Assembly: GCF_051401765.1 (NCBI RefSeq)
Contig: NW_027480535.1
Location: forward strand, 1,240,001-1,304,000
Source of the DNA: Calliopsis andreniformis
Lineage: Eukaryota; Arthropoda; Insecta; Hymenoptera; Andrenidae
Length of the DNA: 64,000 bases
Reading direction: 5' to 3'
Positions 13,286-25,995 of the stretch are shown piece by piece. The stretch's first letter is position 1. Every line of letters starts with the position of its first letter. The notes under the pieces are model-generated. The model saw only the letters and a list, made by a program, of their open reading frames with translations. It had not been told where the DNA came from and searched no databases. A program made the translations under genes and the position numbers.

Positions 13286-14270
13286 ACATTGAGGACTGAG
13301 GATTCAGGATTGAAGATTGAGTATTAAGGATAGAAGATTGAGGATTGAGGATTGTCGAATAAGGATTGAGGATGAGGGCTGAGGGTTAAGGATTGAGGTT
13401 TGAGGACTGAGGGCTGAGGATTGAGGATTGAGAATTGAGGATTGAGGATTGAGGATTCAAGATTGAGGATTGGGTATTGAGGATTGAAGAATGATGTTTG
13501 AGGATTGAGGATTGAGGATTCAGGATTGAAGATTGAGTATTGAGCATTGAAGCCTGACGATTGAGGATTGAGGATTGAGGATTGAGGATTGAGGATGGAG
13601 GATTGAAGATTGAGGACTGAGTGTTGAGGGTTGAGTGATGAGAATTGATGTTTGTGGATTGAGTTTTGAAGATTGAAGAGTAGGGATTGAGTATTGAAAA
13701 CTGTGAATTGAGGATATTCTATGGTGGACTGAGGATTCACAATTGATTGTTGAGGACTAAGGGCTGAAGATTGAGGATTCAGGATTGAGGATTAGGGATT
13801 GAGTTTTGAGGACTGAGGATTGATGGTTGAGGGTTGTGCGTTGAATATTGAGGGTTGAGTGATGAGAATTGATGTCTGTGGATAGAGATTTGAAGATTGC
13901 AGTCTGAGTATTGAGTATTGAAACCTGTGAATTGAGGATATTCTATTGACGATTGAGGACACACAACTGATTGTTGAGGTCTAAGGGCTGAATATTGGGG
14001 GTTCAGGATTGTGGATTCAGGATTGAGGTTTGAGGACTGAGGATTGAGGATTGAGGATTGAAGATTGAGGATTGGGTGTTGAGGATTGAAGAATGAGTGT
14101 TGAGGATTGAGGATTGAGGATTGAGGATTGAAGATTGAGTATTGAAGACTGAAGATTGAGGATTGAGGATTGAGGATTGAGGATTGAGGATTGAGGATTG
14201 AGGATTGAGGATTGCGGATAGAAGATTGAGGATTGGGTATTGCGGATTGAACATTGAGGATTGAGGATTG
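13286..14270 (+). repeat. Linker segment with E-G module and core doublet
   Basis: It holds an E-G module (13354-13560), then an a-type core (13640, with the GAGTTTTGAAG variant) and a b-type core (13864) 224 bp apart. The order E-G, core a, core b recurs at 15.8-16.5, 22.4-23.1, 59.5-60.2 and 61.9-62.6 kb, so this is one copy of a widespread super-module. Confidence 0.8.
13354..13560 (+). repeat. E-G module (representative, 207 bp)
   Basis: It starts at GTCGATTAAGG (here GTCGAATAAGG), contains a 6-bp unit in GAGGATGAGGGCTGAGG, and ends at GAAGCCTGACGA. Eight further copies of the same length lie at 15800-16006, 22429-22635, 27644-27850, 30254-30460, 45091-45297, 47715-47921, 59493-59699 and 61882-62088. 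In most copies a core doublet follows. Confidence 0.85.
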
Positions 14271-15335
14271 AGGATTGAGGATTGAGGATTGAGGATTGAG
14301 AATTGAGGATTGAGGATTGAGGATTGAAGATTGAGGATTGGGTATTGAGGATTGAAGAATGAGGATTGAGGATTGAGGATTGAGGATTGAGGATTGAAGA
14401 CTGAGTATTGAGGATTAAAGATTGAGGATTGAGGAGTGAGTATTGAAGATTGAGGATTTGTGACTGAGGATTGCAGATTGTGGATTGAGGATTGAGGATT
14501 GAGGACTGAGGATTGAGGATTGAGGATTGAAGATTGAGGATTGAGGAGTGAGTATTGAAGATTGAGGATTTGTGACTGAGGATTGAAGATTGAGAATTGA
14601 GGATTGAGGAATGAGGACCGAGGATTGAGGATTGAGGATTGAAGATTGAGGATTGGGTATTGAGGATTGATGATTGAGGATTGAGGATTGAGGATTGAGG
14701 AATGAGGATTGAAGATTGAGTACTGAGGATTGAAGATTAAGGTTGAGGATTGAGGATTGAGGATTGAGGATTGAGGATTGAAGATTGAGGATTTCGTATT
14801 GAGGATAGAACATTGAGGATTGAGGATTTAGTATTGAGGACTGAGGATTGAGGGTTGAAGATTGAATATTGATGATTGAATATTGAGGATTGAGGATTGA
14901 TGGTTGTGGATTGAGGACGAGGACTGAGGGTTGAGTATTGCTGTTTGAGGTCTGAGGATTGAGGATTGAGAATTGAGGATTGAGGATTGAGGATTGAAGA
15001 CTGAGAAATGGGTATTTAGGATTGAAGGATGAGGATTGAGGATTGAGTATTGAGGATTGAGGATTGAGGATTGAAGATTAAGATTGAGGATTGAGGATTG
15101 AGGACTGAGGATTGAGTATTGAGGATTGAGGATTGAAGATTGAGGATTGCGTATTGAGGATAGAACATTGAGGATTGAGTATTGAGTATTGAGGATTGAG
15201 GATTGAGGATTGAACATTGAATATTGATGATTGAAGGTTGAGGATCGAGGATTGAGGGTTGTGGGTTGAGGACGAGGACTGACGGCTGAGTATTGATGTT
15301 TGATGTCTGAGGATTGAGGATTGAGGATTGAGGAT
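14270..15335 (+). repeat. HOR B segment X, copy 1
   Basis: This segment recurs at offset 5,003 bp (about 19,273) and again at offset 6,629 bp (about 20,899). It carries TTTGTGACTGAGG strings, a TTTCGTATTGAGG variant near 14793, a B element with ATTGCTGTTTGAGG, and a second C-B module ending in GATGTCTGAGG near 15310. Confidence 0.82.
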
Positions 15336-18300
15336 TGAGGATTAAGGATTGAGGATTGAGGATTGAGGATTGCGGTTTGAAGATTGAGGATTGGGTATTG
15401 AGGATTGAAGTATGAGGATTGAGGATTGAGGATTGAGGATTGAGGAATGAGGATTGAGGATTGAAGATTGAGTATTGACGATTGAAGATTGACGATTGAG
15501 GATTGAGGATTGAGGATTGACGATTGAGGATTGAGGACTGAGGATTGAAGATTGAGTATTGAGGATTGACGATTGAGGATTGAGGATTGAGTATTGACGA
15601 TTGAGGATTGCAGACTGAGTATTGAGGATTGACGATGGGAGGATTGAGGATTGGGGACTGAGGATTCAAGATTGAGGACCGAAGATTGAGAATTGAGGAT
15701 TGAAGATTGATAATTGAGGATTGAGGATTGATCATTGAGGACTGAGGATTCAAGATTGAAGATTGAGTATTGAGGGTAGAAGATTGACGATTGAGGATTG
15801 TCGGTTAAGGATTGAGGATGAGGGCTGAGGGTTGAGGATTGAGGTTTGAGGACTGAGGACTGAGGATTGAGGATTGAGAATTGAGGATTGAGGATTGAGG
15901 ATTGAAGATTGAGGATTGGGTATTGAGGATTGAAGAATGATGATTGAGGATTGAGGATTGAGTATTGAGGATTGAAGATTGAGTATTGAGCATTGAAGCC
16001 TGACGATAGAGGATTGAGGATTGAGAATTGAGGATTGAGGATTGAAGATTGAGTATTGAGGATTGAATATTGAGGATTGATGATTGAGGATTGAAGATTG
16101 AGGACTGCGTGTTGAGGGTTGAGTGATGAGAATTGATGTTTGTGGATTGAGTTTTGAAGATTGAAGAATAGGGATTGAGTATTGAAAACTGTGAATTGAG
16201 GATATTCTATGGTGGACTGAGGATTGACAATTGATTGTTGAGGACTAAGGTCTGAAGATTGAGGATTCAGGATTGAGGATTAGGGATTGAGTTTTGAGGA
16301 CTGTGCATTGATGGTTGAGGGTTGTGCGTTGAATATTGAGGGTTGAGTGATGAGAACTGATGTTTGTGGATAGAGAGTTGAAGATTGCAGGCTGAGTATT
16401 GAGTATTGAAACCTGTGAATTGAGGATATTCTATTGACGATTGAGGACACACAACTGATTGTTGAGGTCTGAGGGCTGAATATTGGGGGTTCAGGATTGT
16501 GGATTCAGGATTGAGGTTTGAGGACTGAGGATTGAGGTTTGAGGATTGAAGATTGAGGATTGGGTGTTGAGGATTGAAGAATGAGGGTTGAGGATTGAGG
16601 ATTGAGGATTGAAGATTGAGTATTGAGGATTGAAGATTGAGGATTGAGGATTGAGGATTGAGGATTGAGGATTGAGGATTGAGGATTGCGGATAGAAGAT
16701 TGAGGATTGGGTATTGCGGATTGAACATTGAGGATTGAGGATTGAGGGTTGAGGATTGAGGATTGAGGATTGAGGATTGAAGACTGAGTATTGAGGATTG
16801 AAGATTGAGGATTGAGGAGTGAGTATTGAAGATTGAGGATTTGTGACTGAGGATTGAAGATTGAGGATTGAGGATTGAGTATTGAGGACTGAGGATTGAG
16901 GATTGAGGATTGAAGATTGAGGATTGAGGCGTGAGTATTGAAGATTGAGGATTTGTGACTGAGGATTGAAGATTGAGGATTGAGGATTGAGGATTGAGGA
17001 CTGAGGATTGAGGATTGAGGATTGAAGATTGAGGATTGGGTATTGAGGATTGAAGATTGAGGATTGAGGATTGAAGATTGAGGAATGAGGATTGAAGATT
17101 GAGTACTGAGGATTGAAGATTAAGGTTGAGGATTGAGGATTGAGGATTGAGGGTTGAGGATTGAAGATTGAGGATTGCGTATTGAGGATAGAACATTGAG
17201 GATTGAGGATTGTGTATTGAGGATTGAGGATTGAGGATTGAAGATTGAATATTGATGATTGAAGATTGAGGATCGAGGATTGAGGGTTGTGGATTGAGGA
17301 CGAGGACTGAGGGTTGAGTATTGATGTTTGAGGTCTGAGGATTGAGGATTGAGGATTGAGAATTGAGGATTGAGGATTGAGGATTGAAGATTGAGGATTG
17401 GGTGTTGAGGATTGAACAATGAGGATTGAGGATTGAGGATTGAGGATTGAGGATTGAAGATTGAGTATTGAGGGTTGAAGGTTGAGGATTGAGGATTGAA
17501 GATTGAGGATTGAGGATTGAGGATTGCGGATAGATGATTGAGGATTGGGTATTGCGGATTGAACATTGAGGATTGAGGATTGAGGATTGAGGATTGAGGA
17601 TTGAGGACTGAAGATTGAATATTGATGATTGAATATTGAGGATTGAGGATTGATGGTTGTGGATTGAGGACGAGGACGGAGGGTCGAGTATTGCTGTTTG
17701 AGGTCTGAGGGTTGAGGAATGAGGATTGAGAATTGCGGATTGAGGATTGAGGATTGAAGATTGAGGATTGGGTATTGAGGATTGAAGAATGAGGATTGAG
17801 GATTGAGGATTGAGGATTGAGGATTGACGACTGAGTGTTGAGGGTTGAGTGATGAGAATTGATGTTTGAGGATAGAGATTTGAAGATTGCAGATTGAGTA
17901 TTGAGTATTGAAAACTGTGAATTGATGATACTCTCTTGAGGATTGAGGATTGACAACTGATTGTTGAGGACTGAGGGCTGAAGGTTGAGGATTCAGGATT
18001 GAGGATTCAGGATTGTGGTTTGAGGACCGAGGATTGAGGGCTGAGGATTGAGGATTGAGAATTGAAGATTGAGGATTGAGTATTGGGGGTTGTGGATTGA
18101 GGACGAGGACTGACGGTTGAGTATTGGTGTTTGAGTTCTGAGGATTGAGGATTGAGGATTGAAGATTGGGGATTGGGTATTGAGGATTGAAGAATGAGGA
18201 TTGAGTATTGAGTATTGAGGATTGAGGATTGAAGATTGAGTATTGAGGATTGAAGATTGACGATTGAGTATTGAGGATTGAGGATTGAGGATTGAGTATT

Positions 18301-18700
18301 GAGGATTGAGGATTGAGGATTGGAGATTGGGTATTGAGGATTGAAGATTGGGGATTGAGGATTGAGGATTGAGGATTGAGGATTGAAGATTGAGGATTCG
18401 GTATTGAGGATTGAAGAATGAGGATTGAGGAGTGAGGACTGAGGATTGAGGATTGCAGATTGAGTATTGAGGATCGAAGATTGAGGATTGAGGATTGAGG
18501 ATTGAGGATTGAGGAGTGAGGATTGAGGATTGAAGATTGAGTATTGAGGACTGAAGACTGAGGATTGAGGATTGAGGATTGAGGATTGAGGATTGAAGAT
18601 TGAGGGTTGGGGATTGAGGATTGACGATTGAGGATTGAGCATTGGGGATTGAGAATTGAGGATTGAGGATTGAAGGTTGAGTATTGAGGATTGAAGATTG
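15336..18700 (+). repeat. HOR B segment Y, copy 1
   Basis: It contains an E-G module (15800-16006), an a+b core doublet (16128 and 16352), a C-B module near 17.2-17.33 kb, and the first d-type core (17854). The second copy starts 6,629 bp downstream; after about 16.76 kb the offset becomes 6,720 bp because this copy lacks a 91-bp stretch (13 heptamers) that copy 2 has. Confidence 0.85.
17832..18010 (+). repeat. Core module, subtype d (representative)
   Basis: Marks are ATGTTTGAGGATAGAG and the ATACTCTCTTG or ATATTCTCTTG string, with GAAGGTTGAGGATTCAGG downstream. Copies lie at 17854, 24574, 26028, 39092 (hybrid), 42028, 43475 and 58360 (hybrid). Members of this subtype sit at HOR or duplication boundaries at 24574, 39092, 42028 and 58360. 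Confidence 0.86.
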
Positions 18701-19272
18701 AGGATTGAGGATTGAGGATTGAGCATTGAGGATTGAAGACTGAGGATTGAGGAGTGAGTATTCAAGATTGAGGATTTGGGACTGAGGATTGAAGATTGAG
18801 GATTGAGGATTGAGGATTGAGGATTGAGGATTGAGGAATGAGGATTGAATATTGAGGATTGGGTATTGAGGATTGAAGAATGAGGATTGAGGATTGAGGA
18901 TTGAGGATTGAGGATTGAAGATTGAGTATTGAGGATTGAAGATTGACGATTGAGGATTGAGGATTGAGGATTGAGGATTGAGGATTGAGGATTGAGGATT
19001 GAGGATTGAGGATTCAGGATTGAAGATTGAGTATCGAGGATTGAAGATTGAGGATTGAGGATTGAGGATTGATGATTGAGGATTGAAGATTGAGGATTGA
19101 GGATTGAGGATTGAGGATTGAGGATTGAAGATTGAGGATTGGGTATTGAGGATTCAATAATGATGATTGAGGATTGAGTATTGAGGATTGAGGATTGAAG
19201 ATTGAGTACTGAGGATTGAAGATTAAGATTGAGGGTTGAGGATTGAGGATTGAGGATTGAGGATTCAGGATT
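18700..19272 (+). repeat. HOR B segment Z, copy 1
   Basis: The entry string GAGCATTGAGGATTGAAG lies at 18721, with GTATTCAAGATTGAGG near 18758. The same segment recurs at offset 1,626 bp and again near 25.42 kb. Near 18,955-19,012 it holds one of the longest near-perfect runs of the consensus unit in the window, about ten units. Confidence 0.8.
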
Positions 19273-20338
19273 GAGGATTGAGGATTGAGGATTGAGGATT
19301 GAGAATTGAGGATTGAGGATTGAGGATTGAAGATTGAGGATTGGGTATTGAGGATTGAAGAATGAGGATTGAGGATTGAGGATTGAGGATTGAGGATTGA
19401 AGACTGAGTATTGAGGATTAAAGATTGAGGATTGAGGAGTGAGTATTGAAGATTGAGGATTTGTGACTGAGGATTGCAGATTGTGGATTGAGGATTGAGG
19501 ATTGAGGACTGAGGATTGAGGATTGAGGATTGAAGATTGAGGATTGAGGAGTGAGTATTGAAGATTGAGGATTTGTAACTGAGGATTGAAGATTGAGAAT
19601 TGAGGATTGAGGAATGAGGACCGAGGATTGAGGATTGAGGATTGAAGATTGAGGATTGGGTATTGAGGATTGATGATTGAGGATTGAGGATTGAGGATTG
19701 AGGAATGAGGATTGAAGATTGAGTACTGAGGATTGAAGATTAAGGTTGAGGATTGAGGATTGAGGATTGAGGATTGAGGATTGAAGATTGAGGATTTCGT
19801 ATTGAGGATAGAACATTGAGGATTGAGGATTTAGTATTGAGGACTGAGGATTGAGGGTTGAAGATTGAATATTGATGATTGAATATTGAGGATTGAGGAT
19901 TGATGGTTGTGGATTGAGGACGAGGACTGAGGGTTGAGTATTGCTGTTTGAGGTCTGAGGATTGAGGATTGAGAATTGAGGATTGAGGATTGAGGATTGA
20001 AGACTGAGAATTGGGTATTTAGGATTGAAGGATGAGGATTGAGGATTGAGTATTGAGGATTGAGGATTGAGGATTGAAGATTAAGATTGAGGATTGAGGA
20101 TTGAGGACTGAGGATTGAGTATTGAGGATTGAGGATTGAAGATTGAGGATTGCGTATTGAGGATAGAACATTGAGGATTGAGTATTGAGTATTGAGGATT
20201 GAGGATTGAGGATTGAACATTGAATATTGATGATTGAAGGTTGAGGATCGAGGATTGAGGGTTGTGGGTTGAGGACGAGGACTGACGGCTGAGTATTGAT
20301 GTTTGATGTCTGAGGATTGAGGATTGAGGATTGAGGAT
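19273..20338 (+). repeat. HOR B segment X, copy 2
   Basis: It repeats 14,270-15,335 at an offset of 5,003 bp with few substitutions, for example TTTGTAACTGAGG near 19571 where copy 1 has TTTGTGACTGAGG. It is followed directly by Z and not by Y. Confidence 0.82.
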
Positions 20339-21964
20339 TGAGGATTGAGCATTGAGGATTGAAGACTGAGGATTGAGGAGTGAGTATTCAAGATTGAGGA
20401 TTTGGGACTGAGGATTGAAGATTGAGGATTGAGGATTGAGGATTGAGGATTGAGGATTGAGGAATGAGGATTGAATATTGAGGATTGGGTATTGAGGATT
20501 GAAGAATGAGGATTGAGGATTGAGGATTGAGGATTGAGGATTGAAGATTGAGTATTGAGGATTGAAGATTGACGATTGAGGATTGAGGATTGAGGATTGA
20601 GGATTGAGGATTGAGGATTGAGGATTGAGGATTGAGGATTCAGGATTGAAGATTGAGTATCGAGGATTGAAGATTGAGGATTGAGGATTGAGGATTGATG
20701 ATTGAGGATTGAAGATTGAGGATTGAGGATTGAGGATTGAGGATTGAGGATTGAAGATTGAGGATTGGGTATTGAGGATTCAATAATGATGATTGAGGAT
20801 TGAGTATTGAGGATTGAGGATTGAAGATTGAGTACTGAGGATTGAAGATTAAGATTGAGGGTTGAGGATTGAGGATTGAGGATTGAGGATTCAGGATTGA
20901 GGATTGAGGATTGAGGATTGAGGATTGAGAATTGAGGATTGAGGATTGAGGATTGAAGATTGAGGATTGGGTATTGAGGATTGAAGAATGAGGATTGAGG
21001 ATTGAGGATTGAGGATTGAGGATTGAAGACTGAGTATTGAGGATTAAAGATTGAGGATTGAGGAGTGAGTATTGAAGATTGAGGATTTGTGACTGAGGAT
21101 TGCAGATTGTGGATTGAGGATTGAGGATTGAGGACTGAGGATTGAGGATTGAGGATTGAAGATTGAGGATTGAGGAGTGAGTATTGAAGATTGAGGATTT
21201 GTGACTGAGGATTGAAGATTGAGAATTGAGGATTGAGGAATGAGGACCGAGGATTGAGGATTGAGGATTAAAGATTGAGGATTGGGTATTGAGGATTGAT
21301 GATTGAGGATTGAGGATTGAGGATTGAGGAATGAGGATTGAAGATTGAGTACTGAGGATTGAAGATTAAGGTTGAGGATTGAGGATTGAGGATTGAGGAT
21401 TGAGGATTGAAGATTGAGGATTTCGTATTGAGGATAGAACATTGAGGATTGAGGATTTAGTATTGAGGACTGAGGATTGAGGGTTGAAGATTGAATATTG
21501 ATGATTGAATATTGAGGATTGAGGATTGATGGTTGTGGATTGAGGACGAGGACTGAGGGTTGAGTATTGCTGTTTGAGGTCTGAGGATTGAGGATTGAGA
21601 ATTGAGGATTGAGGATTGAGGATTGAAGACTGAGAATTGGGTATTTAGGATTGAAGGATGAGGATTGAGGATTGAGTATTGAGGATTGAGGATTGAGGAT
21701 TGAAGATTAAGATTGAGGATTGAGGATTGAGGACTGAGGATTGAGTATTGAGGATTGAGGATTGAAGATTGAGGATTGCGTATTGAGGATAGAACATTGA
21801 GGATTGAGTATTGAGTATTGAGGATTGAGGATTGAGGATTGAACATTGAATATTGATGATTGAAGGTTGAGGATCGAGGATTGAGGGTTGTGGGTTGAGG
21901 ACGAGGACTGACGGCTGAGTATTGATGTTTGATGTCTGAGGATTGAGGATTGAGGATTGAGGAT
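20339..21964 (+). repeat. HOR B segments Z+X, tandem copy (1,626-bp offset)
   Basis: This stretch repeats about 18,713-20,338 at an offset of 1,626 bp. It is a HOR unit from which Y has been lost, or equally a tandem duplication of Z+X. After its end near 21,964 the sequence resumes segment Y. Confidence 0.84.
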
Positions 21965-24900
21965 TGAGGATTAAGGATTGAGGATTGAGGATTGAGGATT
22001 GCGGTTTGAAGATTGAGGATTGGGTATTGAGGATTGAAGTATGAGGATTGAGGATTGAGGATTGAGGATTGAGGAATGAGGATTGAGGATTGAAGATTGA
22101 GTATTGACGATTGAAGATTGACGATTGAGGATTGAGGATTGAGGATTGACGATTGAGGATTGAGGACTGAGGATTGAAGATTGAGTATTGAGGATTGACG
22201 ATTGAGGATTGAGGATTGAGTATTGACGATTGAGGATTGCAGACTGAGTATTGAGGATTGACGATGGGAGGATTGAGGATTGGGGACTGAGGATTCAAGA
22301 TTGAGGACCGAAGATTGAGAATTGAGGATTGAAGATTGATAATTGAGGATTGAGGATTGATCATTGAGGACTGAGGATTCAAGATTGAAGATTGAGTATT
22401 GAGGGTAGAAGATTGACGATTGAGGATTGTCGGTTAAGGATTGAGGATGAGGGCTGAGGGTTGAGGATTGAGGTTTGAGGACTGAGGACTGAGGATTGAG
22501 GATTGAGAATTGAGGATTGAGGATTGAGGATTGAAGATTGAGGATTGGGTATTGAGGATTGAAGAATGATGATTGAGGATTGAGGATTGAGTATTGAGGA
22601 TTGAAGATTGAGTATTGAGCATTGAAGCCTGACGATAGATGATTGAGGATTGAGAATTGAGGATTGAGGATTGAAGATTGAGTATTGAGGATTGAATATT
22701 GAGGATTGATGATTGAGGATTGAAGATTGAGGACTGCGTGTTGAGGGTTGAGTGATGAGAATTGATGTTTGTGGATTGAGTTTTGAAGATTGAAGAATAG
22801 GGATTGAGTATTGAAAACTGTGAATTGAGGATATTCTATGGTGGACTGAGGATTGACAATTGATTGTTGAGGACTAAGGTCTGAAGATTGAGGATTCAGG
22901 ATTGAGGATTAGGGATTGAGTTTTGAGGACTGTGCATTGATGGTTGAGGGTTGTGCGTTGAATATTGAGGGTTGAGTGATGAGAACTGATGTTTGTGGAT
23001 AGAGAGTTGAAGATTGCAGGCTGAGTATTGAGTATTGAAACCTGTGAATTGAGGATATTCTATTGACGATTGAGGACACACAACTGATTGTTGAGGTCTG
23101 AGGGCTGAATATTGGGGGTTCAGGATTGTGGATTCAGGATTGAGGTTTGAGGACTGAGGATTGAGGTTTGAGGATTGAAGATTGAGGATTGGGTGTTGAG
23201 GATTGAAGAATGAGGGTTGAGGATTGAGGATTGAGGATTGAAGATTGAGTATTGAGGATTGAAGATTGAGGATTGAGGATTGAGGATTGAGGATTGAGGA
23301 TTGAGGATTGAGGATTGCGGATAGAAGATTGAGGATTGGGTATTGCGGATTGAACATTGAGGATTGAGGATTGAGGGTTGAGGATTGAGGATTGAGGATT
23401 GAGGATTGAGGATTGAGGATTGAGGATTGAAGATTGAGGATTGGGTGTTGAGGATTGAAGAATGAGGATTGAGGATTGAGGATTGAGGATTGAGGATTGA
23501 AGACTGAGTATTGAGGATTGAAGATTGAGGATTGAGGAGTGAGTATTGAAGATTGAGGATTTGTGACTGAGGATTGAAGATTGAGGATTGAGGATTGAGT
23601 ATTGAGGACTGAGGATTGAGGATTGAGGATTGAAGATTGAGGATTGAGGCGTGAGTATTGAAGATTGAGGATTTGTGACTGAGGATTGAAGATTGAGGAT
23701 TGAGGATTGAGGATTGAGGACTGAGGATTGAGGATTGAGGATTGAAGATTGAGGATTGGGTATTGAGGATTGAAGATTGAGGATTGAGGATTGAAGATTG
23801 AGGAATGAGGATTGAAGATTGAGTACTGAGGATTGAAGATTAAGGTTGAGGATTGAGGATTGAGGATTGAGGGTTGAGGATTGAAGATTGAGGATTGCGT
23901 ATTGAGGATAGAACATTGAGGATTGAGGATTGTGTATTGAGGATTGAGGATTGAGGATTGAAGATTGAATATTGATGATTGAAGATTGAGGATCGAGGAT
24001 TGAGGGTTGTGGATTGAGGACGAGGACTGAGGGTTGAGTATTGATGTTTGAGGTCTGAGGATTGAGGATTGAGGATTGAGAATTGAGGATTGAGGATTGA
24101 GGATTGAAGATTGAGGATTGGGTGTTGAGGATTGAACAATGAGGATTGAGGATTGAGGATTGAGGATTGAGGATTGAAGATTGAGTATTGAGGGTTGAAG
24201 GTTGAGGATTGAGGATTGAAGATTGAGGATTGAGGATTGAGGATTGCGGATAGATGATTGAGGATTGGGTATTGCGGATTGAACATTGAGGATTGAGGAT
24301 TGAGGATTGAGGATTGAGGATTGAGGACTGAAGATTGAATATTGATGATTGAATATTGAGGATTGAGGATTGATGGTTGTGGATTGAGGACGAGGACGGA
24401 GGGTCGAGTATTGCTGTTTGAGGTCTGAGGGTTGAGGAATGAGGATTGAGAATTGCGGATTGAGGATTGAGGATTGAAGATTGAGGATTGGGTATTGAGG
24501 ATTGAAGAATGAGGATTGAGGATTGAGGATTGAGGATTGAGGATTGACGACTGAGTGTTGAGGGTTGAGTGATGAGAATTGATGTTTGAGGATAGAGATT
24601 TGAAGATTGCAGATTGAGTATTGAGTATTGAAAACTGTGAATTGATGATACTCTCTTGAGGATTGAGGATTGACAACTGATTGTTGAGGACTGAGGGCTG
24701 AAGGTTGAGGATTCAGGATTGAGGATTCAGGATTGTGGTTTGAGGACCGAGGATTGAGGGCTGAGGATTGAGGATTGAGAATTGAAGATTGAGGATTGAG
24801 TATTGGGGGTTGTGGATTGAGGACGAGGACTGACGGTTGAGTATTGGTGTTTGAGTTCTGAGGATTGAGGATTGAGGATTGAAGATTGGGGATTGGGTAT

Positions 24901-25420
24901 TGAGGATTGAAGAATGAGGATTGAGTATTGAGTATTGAGGATTGAGGATTGAAGATTGAGTATTGAGGATTGAAGATTGACGATTGAGTATTGAGGATTG
25001 AGGATTGAGGATTGAGTATTGAGGATTGAGGATTGAGGATTGCAGATTGGGTATTGAGGATTGAAGATTGGGGATTGAGGATTGAGGATTGAGGATTGAG
25101 GATTGAAGATTGAGGATTCGGTATTGAGGATTGAAGAATGAGGATTGAGGAGTGAGGACTGAGGATTGAGGATTGCAGATTGAGTATTGAGGATCGAAGA
25201 TTGAGGATTGAGGATTGAGGATTGAGGATTGAGGAGTGAGGATTGAGGATTGAAGATTGAGTATTGAGGACTGAAGACTGAGGATTGAGGATTGAGGATT
25301 GAGGATTGAGGATTGAAGATTGAGGGTTGGGGATTGAGGATTGACGATTGAGGATTGAGCATTGGGGATTGAGAATTGAGGATTGAGGATTGAAGGTTGA
25401 GTATTGAGGATTGAAGATTG
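21965..25420 (+). repeat. HOR B segment Y, copy 2
   Basis: It matches 15,336-18,700 closely: E-G module at 22429-22635, core doublet at 22757 and 22981, d-core at 24574. Relative to copy 1 it contains 13 additional heptamers near 23,400-23,490. Substitutions between the copies are sparse, for example TAGATGATTG near 22636 against TAGAGGATTG. Confidence 0.85.
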
Positions 25421-25995
25421 AGGATTGAGGATTGAGGATTGAGCATTGAGGATTGAAGACTGAGGATTGAGGAGTGAGTATTCAAGATTGAGGATTTGGG
25501 ACTGAGGATTGAAGATTGAGGATTGAGGATTGAGGATTGAGGATTGAGGATTGAGGAATGAGGATTGAATATTGAGGATTGGGTATTGAGGATTGAAGAA
25601 TGAGGATTGAGGATTGAGGATTGAGGATTGAGGATTGAAGATTGAGTATTGAGGATTGAAGATTGACGATTGAGGATTGAGGATTGAGGATTGAGGATTG
25701 AGGATTGAGGATTGAGGATTGAGGATTGAGGATTCAGGATTGAAGATTGAGTATCGAGGATTGAAGATTGAGGATTGAGGATTGAGGATTGATGATTGAG
25801 GATTGAAGATTGAGGATTGAGGATTGAGGATTGAGGATTGAGGATTGAAGATTGAGGATTGGGTATTGAGGATTCAATAATGATGATTGAGGATTGAGTA
25901 TTGAGGATTGAGGATTGAAGATTGAGTACTGAGGATTGAAGATTAAGATTGAGGGTTGAGGATTGAGGATTGAGGATTGAGGTTTGAGGATTGAG
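25420..25995 (+). repeat. HOR B segment Z, copy 3
   Basis: It repeats the Z segment (GAGCATTGAGGATTGAAG at 25441) and then leads into a new arrangement containing the d-core at 26028 instead of X. It also lies inside the long segment duplicated at 42-49 kb. Confidence 0.78.
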
